46,901 nucleotides of DNA from Apilactobacillus sp. (GTDB taxonomy: Bacteria > Bacillota > Bacilli > Lactobacillales > Lactobacillaceae). This document shows positions 38,931 to 46,901 of the stretch, piece after piece. Positions within the stretch are counted from its first letter, which is position 1; every line of letters begins with the position of its first letter. Below the pieces are notes generated by a model that made no database searches, was not told where the DNA came from, and saw nothing but the letters and a program-made list of their open reading frames with translations. The position numbers and the translations under genes are program-made. The DNA lies in contig NZ_JAMBKT010000006.1 of the NCBI RefSeq assembly GCF_025290035.1, positions 1 through 46,901 on the forward strand, read 5' to 3'.

Positions 38931-40295
38931 ATGGATGAGCCAAAAAAATTACAGCAACAATTTAATTTACATTTAAAAAATCATCATTGGTTTACTCCCA
39001 AACAAACCGTCGTAATTGGTGTTTCAGCTGGGGTGGATTCGATGAGTTTATTGAACTTAATGATGAACTTACCAACTGAGAATCGCCCACAGATTGTGGT
39101 TGCCCACGTTAATCATCAGTTACGATCCGTCAGTGATGAAGAGGAACAATATGTTAGAACGTTTTGTGCAGAACACGGTTTAACGCTTGAGGTGAGTGCT
39201 TGGGATGTAAACAAACATCCACAAACCGGAGTGGAAGAAGCAGCGCGCAAGTTTAGATATGATTTCTTTTTACAAGTTTTACAAAAATATGATGCAGATG
39301 CTTTAATTACGGCGCATCACGAAAATGATCAAGCTGAAACGGTATTGATGCGATTAATTCGTGGAACTTTTATCAATTATTTAAGTGGGATTAAGGAAGT
39401 TAGAGATTTTCATGGCTATCAATTAGTCAGACCGTTATTGCATTTTAAGAAGCAAGCAATAAAACAATACGCCATCGATAATTCAATTAAATGGTATGAA
39501 GATGAGACTAATCAAGATTTAGAAATCACGAGAAATCGGATGAGACACCAACTAATGCCTCTGATTGAAATGGAAAATCCACAGGGGGTCGACCATATCG
39601 CAAGTTTTGCCAATCAAGTCGAATTAATGCATAAACAAAATGAGTACTTAATTAAGCAAATTGTGCAAGAAATTAATATGGAAAATAAGTATGACTTAAA
39701 TCAATTATTAAGTTGTCCAGAGTTTATTCAGCAGGGTGTAATTGATTTGATTTTGAATGAAAATATTCCTAATCAATTTAATTTAGCGTTAATTAAACAA
39801 ATTATGCAGTTGCTCAATAACCGAACTAAACCACAGGGTGAGGTGCAATTAGCACAGAATTTTGTCATGAAAAAGCAATATAACTATTTTTTTGTCGAAA
39901 AAATGGTTAAAAAGCAAATATCAGGATTAAAAAATGAGCGATTTGTGGTAACATTGAATCAATGGTATTCTGCTAATCAATTTAAGTGGATGCTTACTGA
40001 TAAGTCAGATTACCATGATGAATTAAACAAACGAGAGGCGACTATTTATCTTAGTGATGAACAGTTTCCAATCAATGTACAGCCAACCAAAAACGATGAC
40101 AAAGTCACGCTTAAAAATGGTGGACATCAGGCAGCCAAACGTGTCTTTATTAATAGTAAAGTCCCGTTTGAAGATCGCAAAATGTCCCAAACGCTGGTAG
40201 ACAGTAATGGACAAGTATTAGCTATCTTAGGCTATCGTGAGTCAGTTTTTAAGACGGATGTGCAGAAACAAAAATATGCATTAATAATTAAATAA
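38931..40295 (+). CDS. tilS: tRNA(Ile)-lysidine synthetase
   Basis: TilS converts the wobble cytidine of the CAU-anticodon isoleucine tRNA to lysidine, so that it reads AUA and not AUG. The 454-residue protein has a PP-loop ATPase motif VSAGVDSM near residue 30 (most relatives read SGGxDS), then HVNHQLR near 60, TAHHENDQAETVLMRLIRG near 125, and a C-terminal TilS domain near residues 380-450. The start at 38931 follows AAAGGAGG with 11 bases spacing; longer readings from 38871 lie in the terminator. Together with hpt and ftsH it forms the conserved tilS-hpt-ftsH cluster. Confidence 0.95.
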   Translation: MDEPKKLQQQFNLHLKNHHWFTPKQTVVIGVSAGVDSMSLLNLMMNLPTENRPQIVVAHVNHQLRSVSDEEEQYVRTFCAEHGLTLEVSAWDVNKHPQTGVEEAARKFRYDFFLQVLQKYDADALITAHHENDQAETVLMRLIRGTFINYLSGIKEVRDFHGYQLVRPLLHFKKQAIKQYAIDNSIKWYEDETNQDLEITRNRMRHQLMPLIEMENPQGVDHIASFANQVELMHKQNEYLIKQIVQEINMENKYDLNQLLSCPEFIQQGVIDLILNENIPNQFNLALIKQIMQLLNNRTKPQGEVQLAQNFVMKKQYNYFFVEKMVKKQISGLKNERFVVTLNQWYSANQFKWMLTDKSDYHDELNKREATIYLSDEQFPINVQPTKNDDKVTLKNGGHQAAKRVFINSKVPFEDRKMSQTLVDSNGQVLAILGYRESVFKTDVQKQKYALIIK

Positions 40296-40318
40296 TAACG
40301 ATGTGAAAGGAGCAGCTA

Positions 40319-40861
40319 ATGAACAACGACATTCTAAAAACCTTGTATAGCAAAGAAGATATTCAAGACGCTTGTCGCAGATTAGGACAACAAATTACTT
40401 CAGACTATAATGGGAAAAAGCCAATTGTAATAGGTGTATTAAAGGGTGCCATTTTCTTCATGACTGATGTTGTAAGAGAAATGGACGTATACATTGATAT
40501 CGATTTTATCGATGTTTCAAGTTATCACGGAGGAACAGCATCTAGCGGATCAATTGAACTAGTTAAAGATGTTGAACTTGATGTTAAAGGACGTGATGTT
40601 ATCTTTATGGAAGATATCATTGATACAGGTCGTACTCTAAAATATCTAGAAGATCTATTGGCTGAACGTGGTGCCAAATCAATTAAGGTATGTACTTTAA
40701 TGGATAAACCAGAAGGCCGTGTAGTTGATGCCAAGGCTGATTATGTTGGTCTAGAAGTACCAAATGAATTCGTTGTTGGATACGGATTGGATTACAAAGG
40801 AATGTATCGTAATCTTCCATATGTTGGTGTGCTAAAACCAGAAGTATATTCAGACAAATAA
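40319..40861 (+). CDS. hpt: Hypoxanthine phosphoribosyltransferase
   Basis: The enzyme joins hypoxanthine or guanine to PRPP, giving IMP or GMP in purine salvage. The 180-residue protein shows GVLKGAIFFMTDVVRE near residue 40, a conserved VSSYHGG segment, and the PRPP loop IFMEDIIDTGRTL near residue 100. The start follows GAAAGGAGCAG. It lies 23 bases after tilS and before ftsH, as in nearly all Firmicutes. In Bacillus TilS and Hpt are reported to act together in ftsH regulation, so the order may be functional. Confidence 0.96.
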   Translation: MNNDILKTLYSKEDIQDACRRLGQQITSDYNGKKPIVIGVLKGAIFFMTDVVREMDVYIDIDFIDVSSYHGGTASSGSIELVKDVELDVKGRDVIFMEDIIDTGRTLKYLEDLLAERGAKSIKVCTLMDKPEGRVVDAKADYVGLEVPNEFVVGYGLDYKGMYRNLPYVGVLKPEVYSDK

Positions 40862-40978
40862 ATGGAGTATTTGTTTGAAAAATGATAATATATGTTTCAT
40901 GTAATGTATTGAAGAAAGTGGCGGTCTCACCACGTAATTTTTAATACATAGACAAGCATTAAACACAGGAGGCAATTG

Positions 40979-42961
40979 ATGCATAATAACAACAAAGGAT
41001 TATTCAAGAACAGCCTGTTTTACATTGTTTGTTTCTTAATAGTCTTGGGAGTTACCTTCTTTGTTACATCTAAGAATGGTCAACCTCAAACTCAAGAACT
41101 ACAATCAAGCCAGTTTGTTCAAGAACTAAAAGATAATAAAATTAAGAGTTTCTCAATTCAACCTGAAAATGGTGTATACACCGTTTCTGGTGAATACAGA
41201 AAAGCTCAAAGCGTGAAATCAGACTCTAACAGCAGTATTTTATTTACTGGTGCTAAGAGTGAAACTAAAGTTTCTTCATTCAAGACTAAGGTATTGAAGA
41301 ACAATAGTACTATCAATGAAATCACTGAATATGCGAAGAAGAACGGCGTTAAGATGGGCGCTAAGGGTGCAGATACCGATGGCGGTTTCTGGTCAAACCT
41401 AATCTTCTCATTATTACCAATGTTAATTATCATCGTGTTCTTCTTTATTATGATGAACCAAATGGGTGGTAAGAATGGTAGTAAAGGTGGCATCATGGGT
41501 GTTGGTAAGTCAAAAGCTAAGCCAACTAAGAGTGATGTTAGATTTAGTGATGTTGCTGGTGAAGAGGAAGAAAAACAAGAACTTGTTGAAGTTGTTGAAT
41601 TCCTAAAAGATCCTAAGAAGTTCACTAAGTTAGGCGCTAAGATTCCACATGGTGTCCTATTAGAAGGACCTCCAGGAACTGGTAAGACTTTACTTGCTAA
41701 AGCCGTATCTGGTGAAGCAGGCGTACCATTCTACTCAATTTCAGGTTCTGACTTCGTTGAAATGTTCGTCGGGGTTGGTGCCAGCCGTGTTCGTGACTTA
41801 TTCGAACAAGCTAAGAAAGATTCTCCAGCCATCATTTTCATTGATGAAATTGATGCTGTTGGTAGAAAACGTGGAAACGGTATGGGCGGTGGCCATGATG
41901 AAAGAGAACAAACATTGAACCAACTATTGGTTGAAATGGATGGTTTCTCAGGTAATGATGGTGTAATCGTAATTGCTGCTACTAACCGTGCTGATGTATT
42001 GGATCCTGCGTTAACTCGTCCAGGTCGTTTTGACCGTAAGGTACTTGTTAGTTATCCAGACGTTAAAGGTAGAGAAGCAATTCTTAAGGTCCATGCTAAG
42101 AACAAGCCAATCGCTGATAACGTTGACTTACACGCAATTGCTCAACAAACACCTGGTTTCGTAGGTGCTGATTTAGCTAACTTGTTAAACGAAGCTGCTT
42201 TACTAGCTGCTAGAAGAAACAAGTCTGAAATTGGCCCAGCTGAACTGGATGAAGCTGAAGATAGAGTAATCGCTGGTCCTGCTAAGAAGGATAAAGCGGT
42301 AAGTAAGAGAGAACGAAACATCGTTGCTAACCACGAAGCAGGACATGCGATTGTTGGTTTAGTATTAAACGATGCCCGTGTCGTTCATAAGGTAACTATC
42401 GTACCTCGTGGACGTGCTGGAGGATACGCAATTATGCTACCTAAAGAAGACCAATACTTCTTATCTAAGAAGAATGCAATGGAACAACTTGCTGGTTTAA
42501 TGGGTGGTAGAACTGCTGAAGAAATCGTCTTCGACTCTCTAGATTCAGGTGCTTCAAATGACTTTGAACAAGCTACTAACTTAGCCCGTTCAATGGTTAC
42601 TCAATATGGTATGAGTGAAAAACTAGGAACTGTTCAATTAGTTAACCCAAGTGATGACCCATACGCAAGAAGATACTCTGAAAAGACTGCCGCAATCATT
42701 GATGAAGAAATCAAACGCATCATTGATGAAGCACATGGTCAAGCTCATGATATTATTGAACAACACCGTGAACAACATAAGGCAATTGCTGATGCATTAC
42801 TTGAATACGAAACTCTAGACGAAAAGCAAATCTTAAGTCTATACCGTACAGGTAAGATGCCTGAAGAAGAAGAAACTAACGAAGATTCTTCTTTTGAAGA
42901 AAGCAAAGCAAAACTAGAAGAAAAAGAAAATCAACATCAAGAAAACAATGATGAAGACTAA
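40979..42961 (+). CDS. ftsH: ATP-dependent zinc metalloprotease FtsH
   Basis: FtsH is a membrane-anchored AAA+ protease that degrades misfolded membrane proteins and selected regulators. The 660-residue protein has a first membrane segment near residues 10-29 and a second near 136-158, with an extracytoplasmic domain between. The AAA domain shows GPPGTGKT near 229, [15 protein letters not shown] near 287 and the second region of homology TRPGRFDR. The zinc site HEAGH is near 452. A TTG at 40976 is too close to the AGGAGG site, so ATG at 40979 is chosen. The acidic tail after residue 630 is variable in the family. A 117-base gap precedes it. Confidence 0.97.
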   Translation: MHNNNKGLFKNSLFYIVCFLIVLGVTFFVTSKNGQPQTQELQSSQFVQELKDNKIKSFSIQPENGVYTVSGEYRKAQSVKSDSNSSILFTGAKSETKVSSFKTKVLKNNSTINEITEYAKKNGVKMGAKGADTDGGFWSNLIFSLLPMLIIIVFFFIMMNQMGGKNGSKGGIMGVGKSKAKPTKSDVRFSDVAGEEEEKQELVEVVEFLKDPKKFTKLGAKIPHGVLLEGPPGTGKTLLAKAVSGEAGVPFYSISGSDFVEMFVGVGASRVRDLFEQAKKDSPAIIFIDEIDAVGRKRGNGMGGGHDEREQTLNQLLVEMDGFSGNDGVIVIAATNRADVLDPALTRPGRFDRKVLVSYPDVKGREAILKVHAKNKPIADNVDLHAIAQQTPGFVGADLANLLNEAALLAARRNKSEIGPAELDEAEDRVIAGPAKKDKAVSKRERNIVANHEAGHAIVGLVLNDARVVHKVTIVPRGRAGGYAIMLPKEDQYFLSKKNAMEQLAGLMGGRTAEEIVFDSLDSGASNDFEQATNLARSMVTQYGMSEKLGTVQLVNPSDDPYARRYSEKTAAIIDEEIKRIIDEAHGQAHDIIEQHREQHKAIADALLEYETLDEKQILSLYRTGKMPEEEETNEDSSFEESKAKLEEKENQHQENNDED

Positions 42962-42966
42962 CTAAT

Positions 42967-43005
42967 AAAAGCGTGGGTTGAATTTATTTGACTCACGCTT
43001 TTTTA
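42967..43005 (+). terminator. Rho-independent terminator after ftsH
   Basis: AAAAGCGTG (42967-42975) pairs with CACGCTTTT (42994-43002), extended by wobbles, and ends in a T run. Confidence 0.85.
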
Positions 43006-43025
43006 GGTGATTAGGAGGAATAAAA

Positions 43026-43910
43026 TTGACTGATTATTTAACTAAAAGTGTAACTAAAGATGGAATGTTTAGAGCATATGCCATGGAAGCTACTGGCGTT
43101 GTTAGTGAAGCCCAAAAGGATCACCAAACATGGCCAGTATCATCAGCGGTATTAGGCCGTTCATTGGTTGCTAGTTTATTACTATCAACTTCTGTGCTTA
43201 AAGGGAAAGAAACAATGACCGTTAAAATCTTGGGCGATGGACCCGCTGGTGGCATCGTGATTGATTCTGACGCCAACGGTCACGTGAAAGGATACATTCA
43301 CAACCCTCGTGTGGACTTACCATTAAATGCCCACCACAAACTAGACGTAGGTGGAGCTGTTGGTCAAGGTAGTCTTGAAGTAATGAAGAACCTAGGTGGT
43401 GACGAACCATACGTAAGTAACGTTCAATTAGTTTCTGGAGAAATTGGTGACGACTTTACTTTCTATCTTGCTCAATCAGAACAAATCCCATCAGCTGTGG
43501 GCGTGTCTGTATACGTAAATGAAGATGGTACAATTGGTGCTGCTGGTGGATACTTAATTCAAGTATTACCAGGTGCATCTGAAGATGCAATTGCGAAGTT
43601 GGAAGAAAGATTAAAATCAATTCCAATGATTTCAGAATTATTCTTATCTAAACAAAAACCAGAAGATATTTTGAAATTAATCTTTGGTGAAGATAACATC
43701 GATATTTTACAAAACATGCCAGTTGAGTTTAGATGTGATTGTTCAAAAGAAAAATTTGCTGATCGAATTTCAGGAATTAACGATGACGAAATTCAAGCGA
43801 TGATTGATGAAGATCATGGTGCAAAAGTAGTATGTAATTTCTGTCAAAGTGAATATAATTATACTGAAGATGATTTAAGAGCGCTTTTAAGTAGTAATAA
43901 AGATGCGTAA
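43026..43910 (+). CDS. hslO: Redox-regulated chaperone Hsp33
   Basis: Hsp33 is inactive when its zinc is held by four reduced cysteines and becomes a holdase chaperone under oxidative stress. The 294-residue protein has the expected two C-terminal cysteine pairs: CDC in FRCDCSKEKF near residue 238 and CNFC in VVCNFCQSEY near residue 274. The N-terminal domain starts TKSVTKDGMFRAYAMEATG, seen as TKSVTKDGMFRAYAM. The start is TTG at 43026 after AGGAGGAATAAAA. It is usually located just after ftsH, as here, grouping two protein-quality factors. Confidence 0.96.
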   Translation: MTDYLTKSVTKDGMFRAYAMEATGVVSEAQKDHQTWPVSSAVLGRSLVASLLLSTSVLKGKETMTVKILGDGPAGGIVIDSDANGHVKGYIHNPRVDLPLNAHHKLDVGGAVGQGSLEVMKNLGGDEPYVSNVQLVSGEIGDDFTFYLAQSEQIPSAVGVSVYVNEDGTIGAAGGYLIQVLPGASEDAIAKLEERLKSIPMISELFLSKQKPEDILKLIFGEDNIDILQNMPVEFRCDCSKEKFADRISGINDDEIQAMIDEDHGAKVVCNFCQSEYNYTEDDLRALLSSNKDA

Positions 43911-43985
43911 TTGTTGTTAGGTAGTTTATTAATTAGTGTGATATTATATTTATCATATTAGATGTGTTTAATAGAGGTGAATAAA

Positions 43986-44996
43986 ATGGAATGGAAAATA
44001 GGAGACGTTACAATCCCTAATCAAGTTGTAGTTGCACCCATGGCGGGGGTAACTAACACTGCTTTTAGAATGATTTGTAAAGAATCTGGTGCTGGTTTAG
44101 TAGTCTGTGAAATGATTTCTGACCGTGGACTAATGCACAAGAATAAGAAGACCTTAAGTATGTTAGATATCGATCCTAAGGAACACCCAATGAGTATTCA
44201 AATCTTTGGTGGTACTAAGGAAACTTTAGTTGAAGGTGCGAAGTTTATCGACCAAGAAACTGAAGCAGACATTATTGATATCAACATGGGTTGTCCAGTA
44301 AACAAGGTAATTAGATCTGATTCAGGTTCAAAATGGTTACTAGACCCAAACAAGGTATATGAAATGGTTTCATACGTTACTGATGCTGTTAAGAAACCAG
44401 TAACTGTTAAGATGAGAACTGGTTGGGATGAAGACCACGTTTACGCTGTTCAAAATGCTTTAATGGCTGAAAAAGCCGGCGCATCTGCAATCGCTATGCA
44501 CGGTCGTACTAGAAAACAAATGTACACTGGTGATGCTGACTGGAACGTTTTAAAACAAGTTGCGGATGCATTAACAATTCCTTTCATGGGTAATGGGGAT
44601 GTTAGAACACCACAAGAAGCTAAAAAGATGTTAGACGAAGTTGGTGCTGATGCTGTTATGATTGGTCGTGCAGCAGAAGGAAACCCTTGGATGCTAGAAC
44701 AAACTAGACATTACCTAGAAACTGGTGAATTGCTAGAAGAACCTTCAGTAGATGAAAGAATCGAAACTGCTAAGGAACATTTACACCGTTTAGTAGGGGT
44801 TAAAGGTGACTTTACAGGTCCTCGTGAATTTAGAGGACAAGCTGCATACTACCTAAAGGGAATTTCACATTCTGCTAGAGCTAAGGTAGCATTAAACAAT
44901 GCAGAAACAGAACAAGAAATGATTGATATTTTCGACGAATTTGTTGAAAAGACTCATAAAAGACAAGCAAAAAATGCAGATTTAAGTGAAATCTAA
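43986..44996 (+). CDS. dusB: tRNA-dihydrouridine synthase B
   Basis: This FMN enzyme reduces uridines in the tRNA D-loop to dihydrouridine. The 336-residue protein has VVAPMAGVTNTAFR near residue 14, the catalytic cysteine in NMGCPVNKV near 103, the motif MHGRTRKQMYTGDADW near 170, and GNGDVRTPQEA near 202. The catalytic loop after Cys reads IRSDSGSKWLL where relatives have a GAGSALL-like stretch. The ATG at 43986 follows AGAGGTGAATAA; the upstream ATG at 43962 lacks a site. It links hslO to lysS in the known order. Confidence 0.95.
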   Translation: MEWKIGDVTIPNQVVVAPMAGVTNTAFRMICKESGAGLVVCEMISDRGLMHKNKKTLSMLDIDPKEHPMSIQIFGGTKETLVEGAKFIDQETEADIIDINMGCPVNKVIRSDSGSKWLLDPNKVYEMVSYVTDAVKKPVTVKMRTGWDEDHVYAVQNALMAEKAGASAIAMHGRTRKQMYTGDADWNVLKQVADALTIPFMGNGDVRTPQEAKKMLDEVGADAVMIGRAAEGNPWMLEQTRHYLETGELLEEPSVDERIETAKEHLHRLVGVKGDFTGPREFRGQAAYYLKGISHSARAKVALNNAETEQEMIDIFDEFVEKTHKRQAKNADLSEI

Positions 44997-45026
44997 TTTT
45001 TTGATATATTTTATGGTATTATGTAA

Positions 45027-46571
<1,545 letters not shown>

Positions 46572-46578
46572 TTTTTTT

Positions 46579-46625
46579 AAAAGAACTTTAAAGATTGAAT
46601 TTCAATTTTTAAAGTTCTTTTTTTG
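46579..46625 (+). terminator. Rho-independent terminator after lysS
   Basis: A long stem with arms 46579-46598 and 46603-46622 (core AAAAGAACTTTAAA with TTTAAAGTTCTTTT) ends in a T run. It insulates lysS from the rRNA promoters. Confidence 0.9.
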
Positions 46626-46634
46626 TAAAATCGG

Positions 46635-46663
46635 TTGACGATGTTCCACAAAATTGATAATAT
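46635..46663 (+). promoter_or_regulatory. rRNA operon promoter P1
   Basis: TTGACG (46635-46640) and TAATAT (46658-46663) are 17 bases apart. The spacer resembles that of P3. Confidence 0.75.
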
Positions 46664-46713
46664 ATTAAATGTTGTTTGAAAAAACAAAACGAAAAAATAA
46701 ATATAAAAACATG

Positions 46714-46742
46714 TTGACTTTACAGTCATTAGATGGCATAAT
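46714..46742 (+). promoter_or_regulatory. rRNA operon promoter P2
   Basis: TTGACT (46714-46719) and CATAAT (46737-46742) are 17 bases apart. It lies 79 bases after P1. Confidence 0.75.
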
Positions 46743-46793
46743 ATTTATTGTTGTCGTTAAGGAAAACGACTTATAAATTGAATAAAAAAGTTG

Positions 46794-46822
46794 TTGACTA
46801 TGTTTCACAACTTTGATATACT
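46794..46822 (+). promoter_or_regulatory. rRNA operon promoter P3
   Basis: TTGACT (46794-46799) and TATACT (46817-46822) are 17 bases apart. It is closest to the boxA and 16S start. Confidence 0.8.
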
Positions 46823-46851
46823 TATTAAGTCGTCAAAAAGACAAAATGGTA

Positions 46852-46870
46852 GATCTTTGAAAACTGAACA
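46852..46870 (+). promoter_or_regulatory. boxA-type antitermination element of the rRNA leader
   Basis: The sequence GATCTTTGAAAACTGAACA matches the boxA-containing motif found upstream of 16S rRNA genes in Bacillus and lactobacilli, where NusB and S10 bind. The 16S gene itself is not within the window. Confidence 0.8.
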
Positions 46871-46901
46871 AGATTGATAATCGATGATGTGTAAGGAATC
46901 T

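Noticed and set aside
40915..40942. Possible regulatory hairpin (GTGG with CCAC) before ftsH
   Set aside because: Only four base pairs with a loose loop and no T run; I could not match it to CIRCE or CtsR operators.
41206..41625. A 139-codon minus-strand frame within ftsH
   Set aside because: Antisense shadow of the FtsH membrane and linker region; hydrophobic stretches arise from the complement of its codons.
46823..46901. Start of the 16S rRNA gene
   Set aside because: Only leader and boxA sequence are seen; the conserved 16S 5' end is not reached before the window ends.

Overview
This 46.9-kb window is chromosomal DNA of a low-GC Gram-positive bacterium, almost certainly a member of the Lactobacillaceae. 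The evidence is strong AGGAGG-type ribosome binding sites, frequent TTG and GTG starts, a trpS T-box leader, a class II HMG-CoA reductase, an L-lactate dehydrogenase, an RNA polymerase delta subunit with an acidic tail, and gene order typical of lactobacilli. The genus cannot be fixed from this sequence alone. I see about 43 protein genes and no prophage, insertion sequence, CRISPR array or obvious island.

Left part (1-20 kb). A partial helD gene reads off the left edge and diverges from a T-box-controlled trpS. Rightward genes follow: ppx/gppA-like phosphatase, mvaA, a conserved HExxH protein, a sirtuin, a DUF72 protein, metG, tatD, rnmV, rsmA, veg, ispE, purR, glmU, prs and a small membrane protein. 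metG-tatD-rnmV-rsmA-veg-ispE-purR-glmU-prs is the classic Firmicutes block joining translation, 5S rRNA maturation, 16S methylation, purine control, and PRPP and UDP-GlcNAc supply. A leftward pair, HD-domain hydrolase then HAD phosphatase, interrupts it.

Middle (19.6-32 kb). A DUF1934 protein and rpoE precede pyrG, whose leader has the GGGC start and attenuator of CTP-sensing reiterative transcription. Next come murA (with an Asp in place of the usual catalytic Cys), rpmE2, a leftward low-molecular-weight phosphotyrosine phosphatase, murF, the RNA helicase cshA with a structured leader, alr, and a mazEF-like toxin-antitoxin pair. Leftward CBS-domain and ldh genes follow.

Right part (31.9-46.9 kb). 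This is the block pth-mfd-flippase-rqcP-divIC-S1 protein-tilS-hpt-ftsH-hslO-dusB-lysS, known from Bacillus and lactobacilli. It combines ribosome rescue, repair, envelope and division, tRNA modification and proteostasis. It ends in three tandem promoters and a boxA of a ribosomal RNA operon whose 16S gene must lie just beyond the right edge.

I did not find a convincing undescribed system. The points most worth checking are the T-box specifier, the MurA active site, the orphan ispE, the conserved HExxH protein, the cshA leader and the palindrome at the ldh stop codon.
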